64,000 nt of DNA from Novosphingobium kunmingense (GTDB lineage: Bacteria; Pseudomonadota; Alphaproteobacteria; Sphingomonadales; Sphingomonadaceae), in assembly GCF_002813245.1 (NCBI RefSeq), contig NZ_PHUF01000003.1, positions 310,001 through 374,000 on the forward strand, written 5' to 3'. Made by a program: the position numbers and the translations under genes. Below, piece after piece: positions 36,785-45,618 of this stretch (positions are counted from its first letter, which is position 1; the number at the start of each line of letters is the position of its first letter). A model generated the notes under the pieces. The model saw nothing but the letters and a program-made list of their open reading frames with translations. It searched no databases and was not told the origin of the DNA.

Positions 36785-37521
36785 CCAAGCGGCTGCTTGC
36801 CTCGATCCACGATGTCGGCCCGCGTTTCGAGCGCGAGGTCGACCAGCTGGCCGGGCAGCTTTCGCGCATTCTCGGCGGGCCGAAATTCGCCATGCTGGTG
36901 GTCGCCGACCACTGGGGCGCGGCGCCTCTGGCAGAGTCCAAGGCCTTCCATGTGCGGCTGCGCCAATGGTCCGATGCCGGGGTCGAAATGTTCGTCCATG
37001 GCTGGTTCCACAAGGATGTGGCCAGGCACAGCGGCGCTGCCTCGTTCAAGGCGCGGCACATGACCGCCGGCGAGGGCGAGTTCCTGGGATTGAGCGAGGC
37101 CGAAGCGGCGCAGCGCATGGCTGACGGCAAAGCCCTGGTCGAGGATATCATCGGCCGCCCGGCCGCCGGCTTCATCGCGCCGGCCTGGCTCTACGGTCCG
37201 GGCGCGCAGGCGGCGCTCGCCAACAGCGGCTTTGCCCTGGCCGAAGACCATTTCCGCGTGTGGCAGCCGGCGAGCGGCCGGGTCCTCGCCCGGGGTCCGG
37301 TGATCACCTGGGCCAGCCGCACCCGGGGTAGGCAGCTGTCCTCGCGGCTGGTTGCGGGGCTGGCGCGATACGGGCTCCACGCGGCAGAGACCGTGAGGGT
37401 TGCCGTGCATCCCGGCGATACCACCGTTCCCGCACTGATCGAATCGATCGAGGCTACCTTCGGCGCCTTCGCCCGCCGGCGACCCGCGGGGCGCTACGCC
37501 GATCTGCTCGCCGCCGCCTAG
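36781..37521 (+). CDS. DUF2334 polysaccharide-deacetylase-like protein
   Basis: The protein has 246 residues, starting with GTG in a GTGA overlap with the preceding stop. LLASIHDVGPRFE at the N-terminus gives the metal-binding Asp of the NodB-like fold; MFVHGWFHK supplies the His pair, and FIAPAWLYG is a further typical block of DUF2334. There is no signal peptide. Related proteins remove N-acetyl groups from glycans or glycolipids. It ends at a CTAG shared with the convergent GT2 gene, which begins a set of envelope-glycan genes. Confidence 0.8.
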   Translation: MTKRLLASIHDVGPRFEREVDQLAGQLSRILGGPKFAMLVVADHWGAAPLAESKAFHVRLRQWSDAGVEMFVHGWFHKDVARHSGAASFKARHMTAGEGEFLGLSEAEAAQRMADGKALVEDIIGRPAAGFIAPAWLYGPGAQAALANSGFALAEDHFRVWQPASGRVLARGPVITWASRTRGRQLSSRLVAGLARYGLHAAETVRVAVHPGDTTVPALIESIEATFGAFARRRPAGRYADLLAAA

Positions 37522-38318
37522 CGGGTGCGCAGATTGACGTTGGCAAGCCGCCGCGCGGCGAAGCGGCGGTAGAGGAAGCGGTACCAGAACCAGTCCATCG
37601 CTGCGCCGGGCAGGGCGATGTAGAGAAACCGCTCCCACCCGTTCCAGTTGACCGTTTCGCGGCTGTCGCGGCGCGGGGCGGGCATGCAGTAGTGCGAACT
37701 GGCATAGACCTGCCCACCTTCGCGGCGCACGCGGTTGACGATTTCGTGGTCCTCGAGAACGAAGGGCCATTTCTCGGAATCGAACCCGCCAGCGCGGTGG
37801 AATGCCGCGGTGCGGTAAGCCTGGCCGCAGCCCCCGGCATGGCACTTCGCCGGCGTCAGCCAGGCCAGCAGGCACACCCCCTTGCGCCGCAGCCGGTCGG
37901 CAAGGCTTGCCGGATCGGTATAGACGTCGAGCGCCATGACCATCGCCGCATCCTGCCGCCGCGCAAACCCCGCGTGGATCTGCGCGACATAACCGGGGGG
38001 ATAGATCGTATCGGCGTCGAGTGTTGCGAACAGCGGGGTATCGACCAACGACAGCCCGCGCTCGAGCGCGTGGATCTTGCCTGGTCGATCCTCGGCCACG
38101 ATCTGCCAGGTTCCTTCGTCCCACCCCGCAAGCGCGGCGCGGGCGAGATCGGAGGAACCGTCGGTCGAGGCGTTGTCGATCAGCACCAGGCGAAAGTCGC
38201 GATCGGTCTGCGCGGCCAGGCTGGCCAGCGTCGCGGGCAGGTAATCGGCCTCGTTGTAATAGGGGACCAGCAGGGTCAGCGTCGGGCCGGGCGCCATCGT
38301 GATCGTGTTTTCCGTCAT
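37518..38318 (-). CDS. Glycosyltransferase family 2
   Basis: The protein has 266 residues from the ATG used; an earlier in-frame start (38372) adds a basic tail of lower quality. The GT-A signature is clear: LLVPYYNEADYLPATLASL, LIDNASTDGS and TLDADTIYPPGYV with the metal-binding DAD, then ECH-like FVLEDHEIVNRV. The C-terminus is aromatic and basic, suggesting membrane association. It probably transfers a single sugar to a lipid or glycan acceptor. It is divergent from the membrane-protein gene. Confidence 0.85.
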   Translation of the reverse strand: MTENTITMAPGPTLTLLVPYYNEADYLPATLASLAAQTDRDFRLVLIDNASTDGSSDLARAALAGWDEGTWQIVAEDRPGKIHALERGLSLVDTPLFATLDADTIYPPGYVAQIHAGFARRQDAAMVMALDVYTDPASLADRLRRKGVCLLAWLTPAKCHAGGCGQAYRTAAFHRAGGFDSEKWPFVLEDHEIVNRVRREGGQVYASSHYCMPAPRRDSRETVNWNGWERFLYIALPGAAMDWFWYRFLYRRFAARRLANVNLRTR

Positions 38319-38400
38319 CTTGGTGCGCCGGGCGCGACAGGTGTCTCGCCTCTTGCCACCTTGCCGCGACAAAGGCTAGGCACCGCGCCACCGCGATTGC

Positions 38401-39351
38401 ATGGATGCTGGCCCAATTCCGATGGAACAAACCCGTGCCGCAACGGATCGTGAGGACGACCTGCCGGTCTCCATCATCCCGTCCGACAAGCCGCGATCGC
38501 AGCTGTATGCCCGCATTTTCAGCGCGCTGATCTCGGGCGCGATGATCGTCGCCGTGCTGCGCGAAGTGTGGCAGCTCGACTTTTCGCAGGTGGCCGAACT
38601 GTTCCCGTCGAGCGCCCTGTTCTGGACGCTGTTCGTGCTGACCTATCTGTCGGGCCCGTTCGGCGACTGGCTGATCTACCGCTATGTCTGGACGCTGCCT
38701 ATCACCGCCTTCGGGGCCTGCGTGCGCAAGGTAATTAGCAACGAATTGCTGCTCGGCTATCTTGGCGAAGTGCAGTTCTACAGCTGGGCGCGGGCGCGGC
38801 TGTCGATGGTTGCCGCCCCGTTCGGCGCGATCAAGGACGCGACGATCCTCTCGGCGCTGACCGGCAACGCGGTGACCGCGGTCATGCTCGTCTTCGCCTG
38901 GCCGCTGGTGTCGTCCGGGCAACTGGGCGTCGGGCTGCGCGATGCCTACCTTTCGCTGGGCGTGGTGCTGGTCACCTCGATCGCCATCGTGCTGTTCCGG
39001 CGGCGTTTGTTCAGCTTGCCGAAACACCAACTCTACATAATCACGCTGATCCATGTTGGGCGGATCATCATCACCCTGACGATGTCGGCCTTGCTGTGGC
39101 ACCTGGTCCTGCCGGCCGTGCCGGTCACCCTGTGGTTGGTCCTGGCCACGCTGAGAATGCTGATTTCGCGGTTGCCGCTGCTGCCCAACAAGGATGTCGT
39201 CTTTGCGGGAATCACCGTCTTCCTGCTTGGACACGAAAACGAGGTTGCCAGCCTGATCACGCTGATGACCGGGCTGCAACTGGCCAGCCACCTGGTGGCG
39301 GGAACGGTTTTCGGCCTTCTGGATGTCGTGAATGCGAGGAAAATGAAATGA
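38401..39351 (+). CDS. Multi-pass membrane protein, possibly flippase-like
   Basis: The protein has 316 residues. About eight hydrophobic segments are visible, the first near 38-55 and the last near 290-308, after a polar N-terminus. The short polar motif NELLLGYLGEVQFYSW and the general pattern recall lysylphosphatidylglycerol-synthetase-type transmembrane (UPF0104/flippase-like) proteins, but the resemblance is weak. It sits between a GT2 gene and the DUF2141/GT4 genes, so it may handle a glycolipid. Its TGA overlaps the ATG of the DUF2141 gene. Confidence 0.5.
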   Translation: MDAGPIPMEQTRAATDREDDLPVSIIPSDKPRSQLYARIFSALISGAMIVAVLREVWQLDFSQVAELFPSSALFWTLFVLTYLSGPFGDWLIYRYVWTLPITAFGACVRKVISNELLLGYLGEVQFYSWARARLSMVAAPFGAIKDATILSALTGNAVTAVMLVFAWPLVSSGQLGVGLRDAYLSLGVVLVTSIAIVLFRRRLFSLPKHQLYIITLIHVGRIIITLTMSALLWHLVLPAVPVTLWLVLATLRMLISRLPLLPNKDVVFAGITVFLLGHENEVASLITLMTGLQLASHLVAGTVFGLLDVVNARKMK

Positions 39352-39881
39352 CGTTGCGTTTCGCCCTGCCCCTTCTTGCCGCCGCGCCGCTCCTGGCGGC
39401 GGCAGCGCCGGCGCTGAAGTCGTCGCCCGAACTCGGCAAGGCCGAGGGGCGCTGCCGCGCCGGGGAAACGGGGCCGGCCTTCCTGGTCTCGGTCGCGGGG
39501 ATGAAGGATCGGACCGGCAACCTCAAGCTTGAGGTCTATCCGGCAACCGACGCCGATTTCCTGGCCGACGACAACATCCTCCTCAACGCGGGCAAGACCT
39601 TCCGCCGGGTCGAGGTGCCGGTGCCGGCGGGCGACACGCCCGAACTGTGCGTCCGCATTCCCGGCCCCGGCCGCTATGCCGTGACCGTGCTGCACGACCG
39701 CGACACCAACCGAAAGTTCGGCTGGACGGTCGACGGGATCGGCTTTTCCGCCAATCCCAAGCTCGGCTGGTCCAAGCCCAAGGCGGCCAAGGCCAGCATT
39801 GCTGCCGGTGCTGGACTGACCCGAATTTCCGTCGTGATGAACTATCGGCGCGGGCTGGGCGTGGCGCCGCTGAGGCAGTAA
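39348..39881 (+). CDS. DUF2141 exported protein
   Basis: The protein has 177 residues. The signal peptide ends AAAAPALK. The body is beta-rich: TGNLKLEVYPATDADFL, FRRVEVPVPAGDTPELCVRI, RYAVTVLHDRDTNRKF and GWTVDGIGFSANP. This is the DUF2141 pattern (YAVxxxHDxxxNxKxD then GIPxEGxGFSN) with small changes. Function unknown; periplasmic location expected. It starts in an ATGA overlap with the membrane protein gene, and the pair is followed at 30 bases by the GT4 gene. Confidence 0.82.
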   Translation: MTLRFALPLLAAAPLLAAAAPALKSSPELGKAEGRCRAGETGPAFLVSVAGMKDRTGNLKLEVYPATDADFLADDNILLNAGKTFRRVEVPVPAGDTPELCVRIPGPGRYAVTVLHDRDTNRKFGWTVDGIGFSANPKLGWSKPKAAKASIAAGAGLTRISVVMNYRRGLGVAPLRQ

Positions 39882-39911
39882 GGCGGGAAGGAAGCAAGGG
39901 GGGGCACGCCT

Positions 39912-41072
39912 GTGCGCATCGTCGATGTCTGCGCCTTCTATTCCCCGCAGGGCGGTGGGGTGAAGACCTATGTCGAACAAAAGCTGCGCCTTGGCCCCGA
40001 ACTGGGGCACGAGATCGTCATCCTTGCCCCCGGCGACAAGCGCGAGGTGATCGAGCGCGGGCCCGGCGCGCGGATCGTCACCCTTCCGAGCCCGCGTTTC
40101 CCGCTCGACCGCAAGTACTGGTATTTCGACGACGAACACGCCTTGCATGCCGAACTGGATGCGCTGGCACCCGATTTCGTCGAGGCGTCCTCGCCCTGGC
40201 GCAGCCCCTCGTTCGTGGCGCGCTGGCCATCGTCGGTGCCGCGCGCGCTGGTGATGCACGCCGATCCGCTGTCGGCCTATGCCTATCGCTGGTTCGAGCC
40301 GCTGTTCAGCCGCGAGCTGATCGACCGCCAGTTCAAGACCTTCTGGGAACACATCCGCGAACTGGGCGACCGGTATGATCGCGTGGTCTGCGCCAGCCGG
40401 GAACTGCAGGAGCGGCTGCGCGATGGCGGGGTCGCCAACACCGTGCTGCACCCGATGGGGGTCGAGGAAGGGCTGTTCTCGAAGGAGCGCCGCGACAGGC
40501 AGGTCCGCCGCCACCTGCTCGAACTGTGCGACCTGCCCGAGGACGCCACGCTGCTGATCGGGGTCGGACGGCTATCGGCGGAAAAGCGCTGGCCGCTGGT
40601 CGTCGATGCGGTGATGGCGGCCAGCAACCGCCACCCGATCGGGCTCGTCATCCTGGGCGACGGCAACAAGCGCAGCCGCATCGTCAAGCAGCTGTTCGGC
40701 AACCCGCATATCCGCCTGCTGACCCCCGAGCGCGACCGCGGCCGCTTCGCCACGATCCTGGCCAGTGCCGACGCGCTGATCCACGGCGGCGAGGCGGAGA
40801 CCTTTTGCCTCGGCGCGGCCGAAGCGCGGGCCAGTGGCATTCCCGTGATAGTGCCCGACCGCGGCGGCGCGGCCGATCACGCTGCCGACGGGGCGGGGCT
40901 GACCTATGCGGCGGGCAGTGCCGAATCGGCTGCCGAAGCGATCCTGCGCCTGATCGAGGGCCCGCCCCTGCCGCTCGACGAGGTCCCGCCGAGCGAGACC
41001 ATGCGGGGCCATTTCGCCAAGCTTTTCGCCGATTACGCCGGCCTCGTCGAAGGCCGGCGCGCCGTCGCCTGA
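39912..41072 (+). CDS. Glycosyltransferase family 4
   Basis: The protein has 386 residues, beginning with GTG after a strong AAGGGGGG. SPQGGGVKTYVEQKL is the N-terminal glycine loop. LLIGVGRLSAEKRWPLVVDA, LVILGDGNKR and SADALIHGGEAETFCLGAAE, with the EX7E-type donor site, make the C-terminal domain. It is of the PimB/mannosyltransferase style of GT4. As the last gene of a GT2/membrane protein/DUF2141/GT4 set, it may build a glycolipid, for instance a glycosphingolipid headgroup in a sphingomonad; this is inference. Confidence 0.85.
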   Translation: MRIVDVCAFYSPQGGGVKTYVEQKLRLGPELGHEIVILAPGDKREVIERGPGARIVTLPSPRFPLDRKYWYFDDEHALHAELDALAPDFVEASSPWRSPSFVARWPSSVPRALVMHADPLSAYAYRWFEPLFSRELIDRQFKTFWEHIRELGDRYDRVVCASRELQERLRDGGVANTVLHPMGVEEGLFSKERRDRQVRRHLLELCDLPEDATLLIGVGRLSAEKRWPLVVDAVMAASNRHPIGLVILGDGNKRSRIVKQLFGNPHIRLLTPERDRGRFATILASADALIHGGEAETFCLGAAEARASGIPVIVPDRGGAADHAADGAGLTYAAGSAESAAEAILRLIEGPPLPLDEVPPSETMRGHFAKLFADYAGLVEGRRAVA

Positions 41073-41085
41073 GCGGGCGACAAAC

Positions 41086-41128
41086 TTGACAGAATGGCCC
41101 TGACGATTTAGTTACACGTGAAACCAAA
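41086..41128 (+). promoter_or_regulatory. hppD promoter with overlapping palindromic operator
   Basis: A perfect -35 hexamer TTGACA lies at 41086-41091; no good -10 hexamer is visible at the usual spacing. An almost perfect palindrome occupies 41107-41128: its core GTTaCACGTGaAAC (41111-41124) matches at all positions but one pair, and TTT/AAA flanks extend it to nine of eleven pairs. A MarR- or Lrp-type repressor could bind here, 19 bases before the start codon. Confidence 0.55.
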
Positions 41129-41147
41129 TTGTGTGGAGCGCGTGACC

Positions 41148-42248
41148 ATGGCCGACCTGTTCGACAATCCGCTGGGCCTCGACGGGTTCGAGTTCATCGA
41201 GTTCTGCGCGCCGGAGAAGGGCGTGCTCGAACCGGTCTTCACCGCCATGGGTTTCACCGAGATTGCCCGCCACCGGTCCAAGGACGTGACGCTGTGGCGG
41301 CAGGGCGCGATCAACCTCATCGCCAATTACGAGAAGCACAGCCCGGCGTGGTACTTCGCTCAAGAGCACGGCCCTTCGTGCTGCGGCATGGGCTGGCGCG
41401 TACGCGATGCGGCCAGGGCCTATGACGAGGCGATCGCCCGCGGCGCCGAACCGGTCGAGGGCCGCACCGGGGTAATGGAGCTGCGCCTGCCGGCCTTCCG
41501 CGGGATCGGCGGCTCGATGATCTACCTGATCGACCGCTATGGCTCCAAGGAATCCGGGGACCTGTCGATCTACGACATCGATTTCGTCTATCACCCGGGC
41601 GTCGACCGCCACCCCGTCGGCACCGGGCTCGACCTGATCGACCACCTGACCCACAACGTCTACGGCGGGCGCATGGCGCACTGGGCGTCGTTCTACGAAC
41701 GCATCGCCGGCTTCCGCGAGATCCGCTATTTCGACATCAAGGGCGAATACACCGGCCTTACCTCCAAGGCGATGACCGCGCCCGACGGCAAGATCCGCAT
41801 TCCCCTCAACGAGGAAGGCGCCGGCGGCGGCGGGCAGATCGAGGAATACCTGCGCGCCTACAACGGCGAGGGGATCCAGCACATCGCCTTTGCCTGCGAC
41901 GATCTTTATGCGGTGTGGGATCGGCTTGCCGCACTCGGCACGCCCTTCGCCCCCGCGCCGCCGGCGACCTATTACGAGATGCTGGACGAGCGGCTGCCCG
42001 GTCACGGCGAACCGGTGGCCGAGCTGCAGAGCCGGGGCATCCTGCTCGACGGGTCGACCGAGGACGGCGATCCGCGCCTGCTGCTGCAGATCTTCAGTCA
42101 GACCATGATCGGCCCGGTGTTCTTCGAATTCATCCAGCGCAAGAAGGACGAAGGCTTCGGCGAAGGCAACTTCACCGCGCTGTTCAAGTCGATCGAGGCC
42201 GACCAGATCCGCCGCGGCGCGCTGGCCGTCGAAGGGGCCGGGCAGTGA
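41148..42248 (+). CDS. hppD: 4-hydroxyphenylpyruvate dioxygenase
   Basis: The protein has 366 residues from the ATG, with GGAG nine bases upstream; a GTG at 41118 is also in frame. The iron ligands are visible as His in [10 protein letters not shown], His in GIQHIAF and Glu in [31 protein letters not shown] is a typical block. It converts 4-hydroxyphenylpyruvate to homogentisate in tyrosine catabolism. It is followed by a VOC-family gene with a GTGA overlap, so the small protein is probably linked to the same pathway. Confidence 0.97.
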   Translation: MADLFDNPLGLDGFEFIEFCAPEKGVLEPVFTAMGFTEIARHRSKDVTLWRQGAINLIANYEKHSPAWYFAQEHGPSCCGMGWRVRDAARAYDEAIARGAEPVEGRTGVMELRLPAFRGIGGSMIYLIDRYGSKESGDLSIYDIDFVYHPGVDRHPVGTGLDLIDHLTHNVYGGRMAHWASFYERIAGFREIRYFDIKGEYTGLTSKAMTAPDGKIRIPLNEEGAGGGGQIEEYLRAYNGEGIQHIAFACDDLYAVWDRLAALGTPFAPAPPATYYEMLDERLPGHGEPVAELQSRGILLDGSTEDGDPRLLLQIFSQTMIGPVFFEFIQRKKDEGFGEGNFTALFKSIEADQIRRGALAVEGAGQ

Positions 42249-42802
42249 GCGCGCACCCGGTCAAGCTGGGCGGCATCCACCACGCCGCCTATCGCTGCAA
42301 GGACGCGGCCGAAACCGTCGAATGGTATGGCCGCGTGCTGGGCATGGATTACACCACCGCCTTTGCCGAAGATCACGTGCCTTCGACCGGGGAGTTCGAT
42401 CCCTACATGCACGTGTTCCTAGAAGCCGGGAACGGCAACGTCCTGGCCTTCTTCGAACTGCCCGGACAGCCCGCGATGGGCCGCGACGAGGCGACCCCGG
42501 CCTGGGTCCAGCACCTGGCCTTCCGCGTGCCCGACATGGCCGCGCTGCTCGCCGCCAAGGCGCATATCGAAGCACAGGGCATCGACGTGCTGGGGCCGAC
42601 GCACCACGGCATCTTCCAGTCGATCTACTTCTTCGATCCCAACGGTCACCGCATCGAGCTGGCGTGCGATATCGGCACGGCCGAGCAATACGCCGAACTG
42701 AAGCGTGTCGCCGCGCCGATGCTGGACGAGTGGAGCCGCACAAAGCGCGCGCCGCGCCACGCCGCCTGGCTGCACGAAGGCGCGCAGGCGCCGAACGAAT
42801 AG
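42245..42802 (+). CDS. VOC-family (glyoxalase/extradiol-like) protein
   Basis: The protein has 185 residues, starting with GTG overlapping the hppD stop. Two beta-alpha-beta-beta-beta modules of the vicinal-oxygen-chelate fold are visible: [20 protein letters not shown] and [19 protein letters not shown]. The metal-ligand candidates are the His in HHAAY, His in QHLAF and Glu in [10 protein letters not shown]. The segment [12 protein letters not shown] is the usual end of the fold. The reaction is unknown; position suggests aromatic or tyrosine degradation. Confidence 0.85.
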   Translation: MSAHPVKLGGIHHAAYRCKDAAETVEWYGRVLGMDYTTAFAEDHVPSTGEFDPYMHVFLEAGNGNVLAFFELPGQPAMGRDEATPAWVQHLAFRVPDMAALLAAKAHIEAQGIDVLGPTHHGIFQSIYFFDPNGHRIELACDIGTAEQYAELKRVAAPMLDEWSRTKRAPRHAAWLHEGAQAPNE

Positions 42803-42806
42803 CGGA

Positions 42807-44297
42807 TCAGGCTTCGCCCGGCGCCGTGACCCTCGTCATGGCGAGGGCGGCGAGCACCAGACTGCCGGCGGCAAAGGCCATGGTCCAGATCGGCTCGCCC
42901 GGGAAGAAAGCCTTCATGATCGATCCCATCACGGTTGCGACCAGCAATTGCGGAATCACCACGAAGACGTTGAAGAGGCCCATGTAGATGCCGAGCTTGG
43001 CCTGCGGCAGGCTGGAGGCGAGGATGGCGTAGGGCATCGCCAGGATAGAGGCCCAGGCAATGCCCACACCGATCTCGCTGGCGATCAGCCACTGCGGGTC
43101 CTTGATCACGAAGAAACTGGCATAGCCGGCAGCGCCCGCCAGCAGGCACAGCATGTGCGTCTTCGCCTTGCCCAGGCGGCGCGACAGCAGCGGCAGCAGC
43201 GCCAGCGCGGCGACGGCGGCGACGCCGTTGTAGACCGAGAACAGCACACCGACCCAGTTGCCCGCTTCCTGGTAGGCGGCGCTGTCCGGATCGGCCGAGC
43301 CGAAGAAGTCCTGCGCCACGATCGGCGTCGTGTTGATCCACATGATGAACAGCGCCGACCAGCTGAAGAACTGAACTACGGCCAGCCGTTTCATGATCGG
43401 CGGCATGCCCGAAAAATCGCCGACGATGCTGGCCAGCATGCCCTGGCTGCGCCCGGCGCGGGCGAGGCGGATGGCGATATAGCTCAAGAGGCCGTACCCG
43501 ATCAGCAGGGCGGCCAGCAGGTAGACCTCCTTTTCCAGACCGAACTGCTCGGTAATCACGGTCAAGAGCGCACCGGCCGCGATCCACCAGAACGATGGCC
43601 CGCTGCCGCGCGCGGCAAGCGCGGCGCTGGTATCGGCGTGCGCTTCGGCGCCTTCCCCGAAGGCGGCTTGTTCCTCCGGCGAATATTCGCGCGTCGACAG
43701 CACGGTCCACATCACCGCGGCGAACAGCGCCAGCCCGCCCGCCCAGAACGAATAACGCACCGTATCGGGAATGCCCCCGCCCGGCGCTTCGTTGGCGACG
43801 CCAAGGTGATCGAGCAGATAGGGGAACAGCGATCCGACCACTGCGCCAAGGCCGATGAAGGCGGTCTGCACCGCGTAACCCGACGTGTGCTGGTCCTTGC
43901 GCAGCATGTCGCCGACAAAGGCGCGAAACGGCTCCATCGAGACGTTGAGGCTGGCGTCGAGCAGCCACAGCAGCATGGCGGCGGCGAGCAGTACCGGGCT
44001 CAGCGGCATCAGCAGCAACGACAGCGCGGCGAGCACCGCACCGGCCACGAAGTAGGGACGCCGGCGGCCCAGGCGTCCCAGCCAGGTGCGGTCCGACATA
44101 TGGCCGATCACCGGCTGGACGAGCAGGCCCGTCAGCGGCGCCGCGACCCACAGCGCGGGAAGATCGTCGAGACTGGCGCCGAGCGACTGGAAAACGCGGC
44201 TCATGTTCGCGTTCTGCAGGGCAAACCCGATCTGGATGCCGAAGAAGCCGAAGCTGATATTGGCCAGCCCGGCCCAGCTCTGCCGTGGTTTTTCCAT
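42807..44297 (-). CDS. MFS sugar transporter (SLC45-like)
   Basis: The protein has 496 residues with twelve predicted membrane helices. The loop after helix 2 reads GHMSDRTWLGRLGRRRPYF, typical of the SLC45/sucrose-maltose type of major facilitator, which couples sugar uptake to protons. A large central cytoplasmic loop follows helix 6. Within an alpha-glucan locus it should import maltose or maltodextrins released by the neighbouring GH13/GH97 enzymes. A copy of the LacI-type motif lies 61 bases upstream of its ATG. Confidence 0.88.
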   Translation of the reverse strand: MEKPRQSWAGLANISFGFFGIQIGFALQNANMSRVFQSLGASLDDLPALWVAAPLTGLLVQPVIGHMSDRTWLGRLGRRRPYFVAGAVLAALSLLLMPLSPVLLAAAMLLWLLDASLNVSMEPFRAFVGDMLRKDQHTSGYAVQTAFIGLGAVVGSLFPYLLDHLGVANEAPGGGIPDTVRYSFWAGGLALFAAVMWTVLSTREYSPEEQAAFGEGAEAHADTSAALAARGSGPSFWWIAAGALLTVITEQFGLEKEVYLLAALLIGYGLLSYIAIRLARAGRSQGMLASIVGDFSGMPPIMKRLAVVQFFSWSALFIMWINTTPIVAQDFFGSADPDSAAYQEAGNWVGVLFSVYNGVAAVAALALLPLLSRRLGKAKTHMLCLLAGAAGYASFFVIKDPQWLIASEIGVGIAWASILAMPYAILASSLPQAKLGIYMGLFNVFVVIPQLLVATVMGSIMKAFFPGEPIWTMAFAAGSLVLAALAMTRVTAPGEA

Positions 44298-44357
44298 GCG
44301 GTTACATCTCTCCCTTGTGCCTGCGGGCTGGCACGAAGGCCGCGCGCATACAATTGC

Positions 44358-44370
44358 GCATACGAATACG
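44358..44370. promoter_or_regulatory. LacI-type operator motif upstream of the MFS transporter
   Basis: GCATACGAATACG matches the motif GCATACGTATACG found (on the other strand) upstream of the TonB receptor in 12 of 13 positions. It lies between the end of the LacI gene and the transporter start. Regulation of both transcripts by the adjacent LacI protein is inferred. Confidence 0.6.
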
Positions 44371-45405
44371 TCAGCCGGACGTGCTGCGCCGGACGATCAG
44401 TTGCGCCGGAATCGCGCGGTTGGGGATCGGACGGTCCTCGATCTGGGCGAGCAGAGTTTCGACCAGCAGTTCGCCCGCCTGTCGCAGGTCCTGCATCACG
44501 GTGGTCAGCGGCGGATTGGTCATGCTGGCAGCAGGCTGGTTGTCGAAGCCGACAACTGCGACGTCGCCGGGCACGCGCAGGCCCGCAGCGGCAAGCGCGC
44601 GCATCGCGCCGATGGCGATCAGGTCGCTCGCCGCGAAGATCGCATCGAACGCCGTGCCCTTGGCCAGCAGGTCTTCGACCGCCCTCTGGCCGTCATCCTC
44701 GAAACTTACCCCGCCGCGCACCAGCGTCGGATCGGCCGCCAGGCCCGCTGCCTCGAGCGCCTCGCTGAGCCCGCGGTAGCGATCGGCAAACTCGGGGTAA
44801 TGCTCGTCGGCCTGGCCGATGAAGGCGATGCGGCGGCGGCCGAGGCCCAGCAGGTGCTCGCCCGCGCTGCGCCCGGCGCCGACATTGTCCGAACCGACCG
44901 TGGCGCCGATCGCATCCTCGCTTACAGAACCCCAGCGCACGAAATGCGTGTCCTGGCCGACCAGCGTTGCGAGCCGGCTCTTGTAGAGCGTGTAGTCGCC
45001 ATACCCCAGCAGGATCAGCCCGTCGGCACGGTGGCTGTCCTGGTAGCGCATGTGCCAGTCGTCCTCCATCTTCTGGAACGAGATCAGCAGATCGAAGCCG
45101 CGGCTGGCGCAGGCGCGGGTAATCGATCCCAGCATCGACAGAAAGAAGGGGTTGATCTTGGAATCGTCGGGGGTCTGCTCTTCGAAGAACAGCAGTGCGA
45201 TGGTGTTCGAGCGTTGCGAGCGCAGCGACGAGGCGTTCTTGTCGACCGAGTAGTTCAGCTCGCGCGCGATTGCCTCGATCCGCTGGCGCGTGGCGAGGCT
45301 GACCGAGCGCGAGCCGCGCAGCGCCCGGCTGACGGTCGGCTGCGATACGCCCGCGATATAGGCGATGTCGAAGCTTGTCGGCTTGTTGGACCGCTTGCGA
45401 CCCAT
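44371..45405 (-). CDS. LacI-family transcriptional regulator of the alpha-glucan locus
   Basis: The protein has 344 residues; the ATG is preceded by AAGGAG at good spacing. The N-terminal helix-turn-helix is FDIAYIAGVSQPTVSRALRG with hinge NYSVDKNASSLRS. A periplasmic-binding-like effector domain follows (TIALLFFEEQTP, LLGLGRRRIAFIGQ, VVGFDNQPAASMTNPPLTTV). It probably represses the transporter and receptor genes in the absence of maltose or maltodextrin, since its likely operator motif precedes both. Confidence 0.92.
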   Translation of the reverse strand: MGRKRSNKPTSFDIAYIAGVSQPTVSRALRGSRSVSLATRQRIEAIARELNYSVDKNASSLRSQRSNTIALLFFEEQTPDDSKINPFFLSMLGSITRACASRGFDLLISFQKMEDDWHMRYQDSHRADGLILLGYGDYTLYKSRLATLVGQDTHFVRWGSVSEDAIGATVGSDNVGAGRSAGEHLLGLGRRRIAFIGQADEHYPEFADRYRGLSEALEAAGLAADPTLVRGGVSFEDDGQRAVEDLLAKGTAFDAIFAASDLIAIGAMRALAAAGLRVPGDVAVVGFDNQPAASMTNPPLTTVMQDLRQAGELLVETLLAQIEDRPIPNRAIPAQLIVRRSTSG

Positions 45406-45463
45406 CGCATCTCCTTGCCGCCCGTGACGGCACCCGTGTCCGCCGCGCAACAGGGCAGCGCCT

Positions 45464-45486
45464 GCATACTATGCGTATACGTATGC
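45464..45486. promoter_or_regulatory. LacI-type operator between the regulator and TonB receptor genes
   Basis: The stretch has outer inverted arms GCATAC (45464-45469) and GTATGC (45481-45486). On the minus strand it contains GCATACGTATACG (45474-45486), nearly identical to the motif at 44358. It could serve the LacI gene (start 45405) and the receptor gene (start 45619) at once. Confidence 0.6.
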
Positions 45487-45618
45487 CATCTTTCGGGCAT
45501 ACCGCAAGCCGACGTAATGCACCCTCGATAGCGCAGCAATCCTTTGCATTGCGCGTGAGTTTTGGGTCGTACCGCCGGGACCCGGGGACAAGCCGGCGAG
45601 GTTTTGGGAGAGTTCACT

